64,000 nucleotides of DNA from Cellulomonas sp. (lineage in GTDB: Bacteria > Actinomycetota > Actinomycetes > Actinomycetales > Cellulomonadaceae), in NCBI RefSeq assembly GCF_015234515.1, contig NZ_JADGMY010000026.1, positions 1-64,000 on the forward strand. The letters run 5' to 3'. Positions 23,701 through 30,381 of this stretch are shown in pieces. The notes beneath the pieces were generated by a model. That model saw only the letters and a list, made by a program, of their open reading frames with translations. It ran no database searches and was not told the origin of the DNA. The position numbers were made by a program, and so were the translations under genes. Position 1 is the stretch's first letter. Every line of letters starts with the position of its first letter.

Positions 23701-24816
23701 CGCGCCCTGCGCGAGACGCAGGGCGAGCTGCAGCAGAGCGACGCGTACGAGGCCCCGGCCACGGCGACCGAGCGCACGCTGGCCGACATCTGGGGGCTCG
23801 TCGTCAACGTCCCGGCCGCACGCATCGGCCGGCGGACGCACTTCTTCGAGATCGGCGGGCACTCGCTCGCCGCGATGCGGGTCCTGGCCCGGACGAAGGA
23901 CTCGTTCGGGGTCGCACTCGGGCTCTCCGAGCTCTTCGACGCGCCGCGCCTGGACTCCCTCGCGGCGGCGATCGACCGCGAGATCGCGCGCCTGCCCGCC
24001 GGTGAGCACGGGACGTCGTCCTCCCGCCGCGCCGCGCGCGCCCCGCAGCCCCGGGCGGAGGGGTCCGGCCTGCTCCACGACAAGGTGGTGCTGGTCACCG
24101 GCGGCAGCCGCGGCATCGGGCTCGCCACGGCCCTGCTGCTCGCCGAGCAGGGCGCGACCGTCGCCGTCAACTACCGGGACAGCGAGGCGCAGGCCCGGCA
24201 CGTCAAGGACCTGATCGAGGCGGAGGGCGGCACGGCCGAGGTCTTCGGGGCGGACGTGACGCGCGCGGACGACGTCACCGAGATGGTCGCGGCCGTCCAG
24301 GAGCGCTTCGAGCGCATCGACGTCCTGGTGACGAACGCGCACATGCACTTCCGGCACGCGCCGTTCCTCGGGTACGACTGGGACGACCTCGAGCGGAAGG
24401 TCGGCGACGAGCTCAAGGCGGTGTTCCACCCGTGCCAGGCGGTGGCGCCCGAGATGATCCGGCGGGGCGAGGGCAGCATCATCGCCGTGTCCAGCACGCT
24501 GTCGAAGCGCAGCACCGAGGGGTTCCTCGCCCAGAGCACCGCCAAGGCCGCGGTCGACGCCTTCATCCGCTCGCTCGCCACCGAGCTCGGGCAGCACGGC
24601 GTCCGCGCGAACACGGTGGCGCCCGGGCTGACGCTGACGGACGCCGCCATGCCGATGGCACCGCACGTCAAGGAGTCGGTGGCCGCCCGGTCCCCGATGC
24701 GCCGCAACGGCCTGCCGGAGGACATGGCCGGTGCCGTCGTCTTCCTCGCGAGCGACCTGTCGCGCTTCATGACGGGCACGTACCTGCCCGTCGACGGCGG
24801 TTTCACCACCCTGTAG
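20758..24816 (+). CDS. Single-module NRPS: condensation-adenylation-thiolation with C-terminal SDR-like domain
   Basis: A 1352-residue cytosolic megasynthase. Residues about 20-440 form a condensation domain whose catalytic motif is HHIAADA (His153-His154). An adenylation domain follows at about 490-980, with A3 YTSGSTGTPKG from Tyr642, A5 NNYGCTE, A7/A8 YNTGDVVRYLPDGTLDFIGR, and A10 lysine K978 in LPNGKLNRRAL. A carrier domain has its phosphopantetheine serine at 1036 in FFEIGGHSLAAM. Residues about 1105-1352 are a classical SDR fold with TGGSRGIG. By homology to GrsA, the pocket residues are A688 V689 K692 N731 V758 A760 N784 D792 V793 K978. This code lacks the alpha-amino-binding Asp and closely resembles that of para-aminobenzoate domains. 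The SDR catalytic Tyr is replaced by Gln1259. A pABA synthase fusion follows 17 bases later. The start at ATG 20758 follows GGGGA. Confidence 0.9.
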   Translation: MAVDESVRAAVSTADVEVVPGPGDSGSPLSWFQERLWVHHRRSPLTTSYNLPLVLLVRGDLDVSALERSVDVIVARHESLRTTYGETATGEPRQLVTPPGRVHLPVVAVDRAEMLKHLDELLEHRFDLERGPVHIARLLRLADDRHLLLLNVHHIAADAWSLKAVLLGELQSAYAAFCRGQQPDLPPLTVQYQDFAREQRTADLTDDVEYWRETLEGYEDSLELPTVHARQLRSGTTSGTFVHRYSPELSQALERFSRTHGCTIFMTLLAALGVTLSRYTDKDDLCVGTTTSDRPTVELEPLIGFFVNILPMRLRIDEQSAVTALLEAVRAQVLGAFEHPVPFERILQTTDVARRGSENPLVPIVMRHQNFPETSLDTPLPGGVTFRPFPEPDETDDAVLSLLAQEHVPARCEIELSYTGGGDGLAVEVVYASDLYDRGAVERLLAHHQCVLEGMLADADRRVLELPLLRASDVAELLARSDQAPVTPAPAWTFVERFDAQAERTPDAVACWDEHGEWSYREVARRAERVAHALAARGTAPDELVAVCLPRGGDLVGTLLGVWKAGAAYVPLDPAYPAAYLQQILDDASPGAVVCDTARQDLLAVDDARCVLLDRLDDVPPHVPGTSPARPVRPDAVAYVMYTSGSTGTPKGVRVPHRQLVNWLGALEASLPFETGEVVGQKTTFAFAVGVKELFAGLLNGCPQVVLPDATVRDTAAFVDALAEHHVSRLNIVPSHLAAVIEHLVSSGKRLPALRVVVTAGEPLPRAQVLGFREVVPGARLLNNYGCTELNDVTYHDTAGFDGQSEFVPIGTPIANTRVYVLDRHGRLVPDGVPGELHVATVGLPDGYHRLDALTAERFVPNPFGTAPSDRLYNTGDVVRYLPDGTLDFIGRWDFQIKVRGSRLDVRHVEEVMSGFDGIRARAVVGRGDRLVAFFTSHPGRAVDVASLRAYLQDRLPDFMVPDAFVLLEAMPQLPNGKLNRRALRETQGELQQSDAYEAPATATERTLADIWGLVVNVPAARIGRRTHFFEIGGHSLAAMRVLARTKDSFGVALGLSELFDAPRLDSLAAAIDREIARLPAGEHGTSSSRRAARAPQPRAEGSGLLHDKVVLVTGGSRGIGLATALLLAEQGATVAVNYRDSEAQARHVKDLIEAEGGTAEVFGADVTRADDVTEMVAAVQERFERIDVLVTNAHMHFRHAPFLGYDWDDLERKVGDELKAVFHPCQAVAPEMIRRGEGSIIAVSSTLSKRSTEGFLAQSTAKAAVDAFIRSLATELGQHGVRANTVAPGLTLTDAAMPMAPHVKESVAARSPMRRNGLPEDMAGAVVFLASDLSRFMTGTYLPVDGGFTTL

Positions 24817-24833
24817 TGCCGAGGAGCGCGATC

Positions 24834-27092
24834 ATGACTGCCGTGAGCGAACGCCCGCCGTCGACCCCGCTGCGGGGCGTGCGCACCGTGACGGACGTCC
24901 ACCGCGAGCCGCTGCGGCTCGACGAGCCGTTCGAGGACGTCGTGCGGCGCTTCGCGCACCTGCCCGGCACCGTCGCGCTGCTCAGCGGCGGTGAGCAGGA
25001 CAGCGCACGCCACCACGTCCTCGGCGTCGACCCGTGGCTGACGCTGCGCGGCCACCGCACCGGCACGACGATCACCGACGGTGACCGCGCCACCGAGCTG
25101 GCGGAGGACCCGTTCACCGCGCTGCAGCGCGTCCTCGAGCACGTGCGCGTCCCCGGCCACCCGGACCTGCCGCTGCCCGCCGGGCTGCTGGGGTACCTGG
25201 CCTACGACCTGAAGGACTGCCTCGAGGACCTGCCGCGGACCAGCGTCGACGACCTGGGGCTGCCGCTCCTGCACCTCGTCGCCCCGAGCGTCCTGGTCGT
25301 CCACGACCGCCATGCGGACGCCACGACGCTCCTCGTGACGGGCCTCGAGGGGGACGACGACGACGCGGTCGCACGCCGGGTCGCCCGGTTCACCGACACG
25401 CTGCGAGGCCCCGCCCGGCCGCCCGGCCCGGCCGGCACCAGCGGCCCGGCGACGTCCGGGCTGTCGCGCGCGGAGTACCTCGCCGCCGTCGAGGCGGTGC
25501 GGGCGTACATCGTCGAGGGCGACGTGTACCAGGTGAACATGTCGCAGCGCTTCGAGGCGCCGTTCACGGGCGACCCGTTCGAGACGTTCGCGACGATGTA
25601 CCACGCCAACCCCGCGGCGTTCTTCGCCTACGTCGAGGCGGGCGACCACCAGGTGGTCTCGACGTCCCCCGAGCGCTTCCTGCGGCTGCGGGACGGGGTC
25701 GTGGAGACGCGGCCCATCAAGGGCACGCGACCGCGCGGCGCGACGCCCGCGCACGACGCCGACCTGCGCGCCGAGCTGCTGAGCAGCCCCAAGGAGGACG
25801 CCGAGCTGTCGATGATCGTCGACCTGCTCCGCAACGACATCAGCCGCGTGTGCCGCGCAGGGAGCGTGGACGTCACCGCGCACAAGCGGCTCGAGACGTA
25901 CGCGAACGTCCACCACCTCGTGTCGAGGGTGCAGGGCGTGCTCGCCCCCGGCTGCGACGCGGTCGACCTGCTGCGGGCGACCTTCCCCGGCGGATCGGTC
26001 ACCGGCTGCCCGAAGATCCGGGCGATGGGGGTCATCGACGAGCTCGAGCCGGTCCGCCGGCACGTGTACACGGGCAGCATCGGGTACCTCGGGTTCGACG
26101 GCTCGATGGACCTGTCGATCGCGATCCGGACCGCGACGTTCAGCGGCGGCCGGGCGGTGTTCTCGGTCGGCGGCGGCATCGTCATCGACTCCGACCCGGC
26201 GAGCGAGTTCGAGGAGACCCTGCACAAGGGCCTCACGCTCACGGCGGCGCTGCACACGTCCGACGCGCGGGCCGAGGTGCGCACGGTCTGGCAGGACGGC
26301 CGGTTCCTGCCCGCGACCGAGGCGTCCGTGCCGGTCGAGAGCGAGGGCCTGGGCTACGGGTACGGGTTCTTCGAGACGCTGCGCGTCGAGGCGGGACGAC
26401 CGGTGCTGCTGCCGGCGCACGTCGCACGCTTCGAGCGGGCATGGCGCGAGCTGTTCGGCGGCACGCCCCCGGACGTGACGTGGGCGGACGTGATCGCCCG
26501 GCTCGTCGAGCGCAACGGGCTCACCGGCGTGACCGCCGTCGTCAAGATCGTCGCGGCCGCCCGCAACGCGCCCGGGACCCCGCTCGCCCCGACGCTGGTC
26601 GTCTCCGCGCGGCGGTACGTGCCGCGCACCGCGCTGAGCGCGCACGGCGGCCTGCGGCTGCGGACCTACCCGCACCCGCGGCACACGCCCCTCGCGGACC
26701 ACAAGACGCTCAACCACCTCTACTACAAGCTCGCCGGTGACTGGGCGCGCCGGCAGGACGCCGACGAGGCGGTCGTCCTCAACACCGACGGCACGGTGTC
26801 GGAGACCAGCTCCGGGACGCTGTGCGTCGTCCGCGGCACGCGCGCGCTGTTCCCCACCTCGGACCACGCGCTGCCGGGCACGACCGCGGGCGCGGTGCGC
26901 CGGCTCCTGCTCGACCGCGGCCTGCGCGTCGAGGACCGCCGGACGACCGTCGACGACCTGCGCTCGGCGGACGAGGTGCTGGTGATGAACGCGCTGATGG
27001 GCGCCGTGCGGGCGGTCAGCCTCGACGGCGTGGCGCTCGGGGCGGACAGCGGACTGTCCGCCGCTCTCACCCGCGCGGTCCTCACCGGGTGA
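24834..27092 (+). CDS. pabBC: Fused aminodeoxychorismate synthase component I and 4-amino-4-deoxychorismate lyase (PabB-PabC)
   Basis: A 752-residue fusion that should convert chorismate plus ammonia to para-aminobenzoate. The N-terminal PabB part (about 1-465) has the chorismate-binding core with PIKGTRPRG at about residue 293, SPKEDAELSMIVDLLRNDI, TFPGGSVTGCPKIRAM and the GGGIV segment. Lysine in PIKGT is the mark of aminodeoxychorismate synthase; anthranilate synthases have alanine there. The C-terminal PabC part (about 480-752) is a PLP-dependent class IV fold with DHKTLNHLYYK carrying the cofactor lysine. No glutaminase (PabA) is encoded nearby, so ammonia must come from an unlinked PabA or directly. 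The start ATG 24834 follows GAGGAGCG, 17 bases after the NRPS stop, so the two form an operon. A second, pathway-dedicated pABA source is the likely purpose. Confidence 0.9.
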   Translation: MTAVSERPPSTPLRGVRTVTDVHREPLRLDEPFEDVVRRFAHLPGTVALLSGGEQDSARHHVLGVDPWLTLRGHRTGTTITDGDRATELAEDPFTALQRVLEHVRVPGHPDLPLPAGLLGYLAYDLKDCLEDLPRTSVDDLGLPLLHLVAPSVLVVHDRHADATTLLVTGLEGDDDDAVARRVARFTDTLRGPARPPGPAGTSGPATSGLSRAEYLAAVEAVRAYIVEGDVYQVNMSQRFEAPFTGDPFETFATMYHANPAAFFAYVEAGDHQVVSTSPERFLRLRDGVVETRPIKGTRPRGATPAHDADLRAELLSSPKEDAELSMIVDLLRNDISRVCRAGSVDVTAHKRLETYANVHHLVSRVQGVLAPGCDAVDLLRATFPGGSVTGCPKIRAMGVIDELEPVRRHVYTGSIGYLGFDGSMDLSIAIRTATFSGGRAVFSVGGGIVIDSDPASEFEETLHKGLTLTAALHTSDARAEVRTVWQDGRFLPATEASVPVESEGLGYGYGFFETLRVEAGRPVLLPAHVARFERAWRELFGGTPPDVTWADVIARLVERNGLTGVTAVVKIVAAARNAPGTPLAPTLVVSARRYVPRTALSAHGGLRLRTYPHPRHTPLADHKTLNHLYYKLAGDWARRQDADEAVVLNTDGTVSETSSGTLCVVRGTRALFPTSDHALPGTTAGAVRRLLLDRGLRVEDRRTTVDDLRSADEVLVMNALMGAVRAVSLDGVALGADSGLSAALTRAVLTG

Positions 27093-27202
27093 GACCCTGC
27101 GGCGGGCGTCAGCGCTCGCCGCGCCGCCACCAGCGCCGCGACGCCGGTCAGGCCTGCCTGTCCTTCGTGGCGGACCCTGTGCGAGGGGCGTACCACTGAG
27201 GT

Positions 27203-29131
27203 ATGTCCGCTTTCCTTCGACGCCTGCTCGAGTACCCCGTCGTGCTCGCGACGCTCGGGGTGGCGACCGTGGGCGGCCTGCTCGAGGCGACCGGCAACGG
27301 CACGGCGGCCCGGTGGGTCGTCTCCCTGTACGCCGTCGGTGTCGCACTGCTCCAGGCCCGCGGCATGGTCGCGGACCTGCGGGCCGGGAACCACGGGATC
27401 GACCTGCTCGCGGTCACGGCGATCGCCTCGACCGTCGCGGTCGGCGAGTACTGGGCCGCGCTGGTCGTGTGCCTCATGCTGTCGGGCGGTGAGGCGCTGG
27501 AGGACTACGCGGCGGGCCGGGCCAAGCGCGAGCTGACCGGGCTGCTGCAGAACGCCCCTCGCACCGCGCACCGCCTGCGGCCGGACGGGCAGCCCGCCGA
27601 CGTGCCGGTCGAGGACGTCGTGGTCGGGGACCGGGTGCTCGTGCGCCCGTTCGAGGTCGTCCCCGTCGACGGTGTGCTGGAGTCCACCGGCGCGACCCTC
27701 GACGAGTCGTCGCTGACCGGTGAGTCGCTGCCGGTCGAGCACGTGCGGGGCGACGGCCTGCTGTCCGGCGCGATCAACGGCGGCGACGTCATCGAGCTGC
27801 GGGCGACGGCCGCCGCGGCCGACTCGCAGTACCAGCGCATCATCGCGCTGGTGCGCGAGGCGCAGGACTCCAAGGCGCCCTTCGTTCGCCTGGCCGACCG
27901 GGTGGCGGTGCCCTTCACGCTCTTCGCGCTGGCGCTGGCCGTCACGGCCTGGCTCGTCTCCGGTGACCCGGTGCGCCTCGCCGAGGTGCTCGTCGTCGCC
28001 ACGCCGTGCCCGCTGATCATCGCCGCCCCCGTGGCGTTCATGGCCGGCATGTCACGCTCCGCGCGCGCCGGGATCATCATCAAGGACAGCGGCACGCTCG
28101 AGCAGCTGGCCCGTGCCCGCACCGCCGCGTTCGACAAGACCGGCACGCTCACCTACGGGCAGCCGCAGGTCGCGCACGTCGAGGCCGAGGGCATGGCCCC
28201 CGAGGACCTGCTGCTGCTGGCCGCGGCTGTCGAGCAGTACTCGAGCCACCCGCTGGCCGCGGCCGTGGTCGCGCGCGCCCGCGACACCGGCCGGGCTCTG
28301 CCGCCCGCCGAGGACGTCGTCGAGACCCCCGCCCACGGGGTGCGCGGGACGGTCGACGGCCGGGTGGTCGTCGTCGGCAAGGCGGGCTACGTCGCGCAGG
28401 AGACGGGGGCCACGCCGGCGTCCACCGGTGACACCGGCATCCACGTCGCCGTCGACGGGCGGTTCGCCGGCAGCCTGACGCTCGCCGACGAGCTGCGCGC
28501 CGAGACGTCCGCGACCATGGCGGCGCTCCACCGTGCGGGGATCCGCACGACGATGATGCTCACGGGCGACGGCGAGCAGGTCGCCCGCCGGATCGCGACC
28601 GAGGCCGGGATCGACGACGTGCGCGCCGAGCTGCTGCCGCAGGACAAGGTCGACGCGGTCCGCTCCGCTCCCCAGCGCCCGGTGATGATGGTCGGCGACG
28701 GCGTGAACGACGCGCCCGTGCTGGCCGTGGCGGACGTCGGCATCGCGATGGGCGCCCGCGGCGCGAGCGCGGCCAGCGAGTCCGCGGACGTCGTCATCAC
28801 GGTCGACGACCTGTCCCGCGCGGCGCGCGCCGTGCAGATCGGCCGGCGCACCGTGCGGGTCGCGTGGCAGTCGATCGGCATGGGAGTCGGCCTGTCCGTC
28901 GCGCTCATGCTCGTCGCCGCCACCGGCAGCCTGCCGGCGCTCGCCGGCGCATGGCTGCAGGAGGCGGTCGACCTCACCACGATCCTGTGGGCGCTGCTCG
29001 CGGTGCGCGCGAGCCGGGCCGAGCAGGCCGAGACGGCACGGATGACGGCCGACGTGGCGCGCTCGCGCGCCGACCTGGAGCGCGCGTCCTCGCACACGGG
29101 GCTGCCCGCCCCGGCCCCGCGGGGCGCCTGA
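27203..29131 (+). CDS. P1B-type heavy-metal-transporting ATPase without N-terminal metal-binding domain
   Basis: A 642-residue membrane pump. Motifs in order are: actuator TGES; membrane metal motif TPCPL; phosphorylation site FDKTGTLT; HP motif YSSHPLA; hinge GDGVNDAP. Hydrophobic segments occur at the start, around the TPCPL helix and before the C terminus. There is no HMA or His-rich domain ahead of the first helix, and the TPC in place of the common CPC suggests a specificity other than ordinary Cu+ or Zn2+/Cd2+, though which metal is unclear. It begins 110 bases after pabBC on the same strand with no obvious terminator between. Co-transcription is possible, but a functional link to the NRPS is not established. 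Confidence 0.88.
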   Translation: MSAFLRRLLEYPVVLATLGVATVGGLLEATGNGTAARWVVSLYAVGVALLQARGMVADLRAGNHGIDLLAVTAIASTVAVGEYWAALVVCLMLSGGEALEDYAAGRAKRELTGLLQNAPRTAHRLRPDGQPADVPVEDVVVGDRVLVRPFEVVPVDGVLESTGATLDESSLTGESLPVEHVRGDGLLSGAINGGDVIELRATAAAADSQYQRIIALVREAQDSKAPFVRLADRVAVPFTLFALALAVTAWLVSGDPVRLAEVLVVATPCPLIIAAPVAFMAGMSRSARAGIIIKDSGTLEQLARARTAAFDKTGTLTYGQPQVAHVEAEGMAPEDLLLLAAAVEQYSSHPLAAAVVARARDTGRALPPAEDVVETPAHGVRGTVDGRVVVVGKAGYVAQETGATPASTGDTGIHVAVDGRFAGSLTLADELRAETSATMAALHRAGIRTTMMLTGDGEQVARRIATEAGIDDVRAELLPQDKVDAVRSAPQRPVMMVGDGVNDAPVLAVADVGIAMGARGASAASESADVVITVDDLSRAARAVQIGRRTVRVAWQSIGMGVGLSVALMLVAATGSLPALAGAWLQEAVDLTTILWALLAVRASRAEQAETARMTADVARSRADLERASSHTGLPAPAPRGA

Positions 29132-29267
29132 CCTCCGAGGGACGAGCCCCGGCGGGCGCCGGCGTGATGCACTCCCCCTCGCCGAGCGCCCGAGGCCCAC
29201 GGGTCCACGAGGGTCTGGCACCCACGCCGAGGCGGTCCCTACAGTGGGCCGGGCGCCGGTTCGTCCC

Positions 29268-29768
29268 GATCGTCACGGTGCACCCAGGGGTGTCGGCGGG
29301 GGCCCGCGCCCGCTGGGACGGACGCCCCCGCCGAAGGGGTACACCCATGCGCCCAGTCCTCACCACCACACTTGCCACCGTCGTGGCCCTGACGCTCGTC
29401 ACCGCCGGTCCGGCCGCCGCGCACGACGCACCGGCGCACGAGCGGCACCGTCCCGACCGGCCGACGACGTACCTGCTCGACCCCGTCGGCCCCGCCGCCG
29501 ACGACATCTACCCCGAGGGCATCGCCACCCGGGGCGACGAGTTCTACGTCAGCAGCACGACCGACGGGACGATCTACCGCGGCGACCTCGACGAGCCGAC
29601 CGCCACGCCGTTCCTGCCGGGCGGGCAGGACGGCCGCGTGGTGGCGGCCGGGCTGAAGGTCGACGGCCGGACGCTGTTCGTCGCGGGCGGCCCCACGGGG
29701 CTCGTCTGGGCGTACGACCTGCGGACGCGCGAGCTGACCGGGTCGTGGCAGGTCGTGCAGGACGGCAC
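29268..29768 (+). repeat. 501-bp direct repeat, copy 1 (5' half of first beta-propeller gene)
   Basis: By reading base against base, this stretch is identical to 32104-32604 (offset 2836). It covers the leader, hairpin, ribosome-binding site and first 140 codons. Imperfect homology extends left to 29235. Downstream of 29768 the two genes abruptly diverge, the pattern left by gene conversion or recent partial duplication. Confidence 0.9.
29293..29334 (+). promoter_or_regulatory. Leader hairpin next to the ribosome-binding site, copy 1
   Basis: TCGGCGGGGGC (29293-29303) pairs with GCCCCCGCCGA (29324-29334) across a 20-base loop, ending directly against the AAGGGG ribosome-binding site eight bases before ATG 29347. 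The same hairpin is present before the paralogue at 32183. It could modulate translation; this is inferred. Confidence 0.4.
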
Positions 29769-30339
29769 TCCGACGTTCGTCAACGACCTCGCCGTCAGCC
29801 CGCGCGGTGACGTGTACGTCACCGACTCCATGCGCCCGGTGCTCTACCGGATCGCCGCCCGCGAGCGCACGACGACGGGCACGGAGCTGCTGGAGCCGGT
29901 CGTGTCGTTCGAGGGCACCGACTTCACGTACGACCAGGACGTCAACGCCAACGGCCTCGTGGTCTCGCGCGACGGGCGGACCGCGGTCGTCGCGAAGACC
30001 CGCACCGGGCAGCTCTTCCGCGTCGGGCTGACCGACGGGAGCGTCGAGCTGATCGACCTGCGCGGCGGGTCCGTCGCCGGTGACGGGCTGCTGCTCGACG
30101 GCAACCGGCTGCTCGCGTCCGAGTGGACGGCCGACCCGCAGTCGGTCGTGACCGTGCGCCTCGACCGGGACCTGCGGTCCGGGACCGTCGTGTCGCGCAC
30201 GACCGACCCGTCGTTCGACGACCCGACGACCATCGCCCGCGCCGGGCGCGACCTGCTCGTGGTGAACAGCCAGTTCGAGACGCGGTCGGCCGGCGGGACG
30301 CCGGAGCCGTTCACGGTGTCCCGCATCCCCGTCCCCTGA
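29347..30339 (+). CDS. Secreted beta-propeller protein (SMP-30/gluconolactonase-like), paralogue 1
   Basis: A 330-residue exported protein. A signal peptide with basic start and hydrophobic core ends at AAAHDA. The mature chain is built of repeating four-strand units such as YPEGIATRGDEFYVSSTTDGTIYRGDL, GDVYVTDSMRPVLYRI and GLVVSRDGRTAVVAKTRTGQLFRVGL, typical of six-bladed SMP-30/NHL-like propellers. Function is not established; relatives may be lactonases or cell-surface binding proteins. Its 5' half is identical in DNA to the paralogue at 32183, while the second halves diverge. It shares that paralogue's leader hairpin, and a GC-rich terminator follows the stop. Confidence 0.75.
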   Translation: MRPVLTTTLATVVALTLVTAGPAAAHDAPAHERHRPDRPTTYLLDPVGPAADDIYPEGIATRGDEFYVSSTTDGTIYRGDLDEPTATPFLPGGQDGRVVAAGLKVDGRTLFVAGGPTGLVWAYDLRTRELTGSWQVVQDGTPTFVNDLAVSPRGDVYVTDSMRPVLYRIAARERTTTGTELLEPVVSFEGTDFTYDQDVNANGLVVSRDGRTAVVAKTRTGQLFRVGLTDGSVELIDLRGGSVAGDGLLLDGNRLLASEWTADPQSVVTVRLDRDLRSGTVVSRTTDPSFDDPTTIARAGRDLLVVNSQFETRSAGGTPEPFTVSRIPVP

Positions 30340-30345
30340 GCCGCG

Positions 30346-30372
30346 GGGCGGGCGGCCCGGGGCCGCCCGCCC
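30346..30372. terminator. GC-rich hairpin between convergent genes
   Basis: GGGCGGGCGGC (30346-30356), a five-base loop, then GCCGCCCGCCC (30362-30372): an 11-bp perfect stem between the first beta-propeller gene and the convergent CYTH-CHAD gene. It has no T-run, as often in GC-rich actinobacteria. Confidence 0.7.
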
Positions 30373-30381
30373 GAGGGACGC

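Noticed and set aside
20383..24666. A 1427-codon open frame on the minus strand across the NRPS gene
   Set aside because: It is a GC-skew shadow: its translation is rich in Arg, Pro, Val, Asp and His without domain order, while the opposite strand encodes a full NRPS with intact motifs.
24171..27347. A 1058-codon minus-strand frame over pabBC
   Set aside because: Shadow of the real gene on the other strand; no recognisable motif or ribosome-binding site, and composition typical of the antisense of GC-rich coding DNA.
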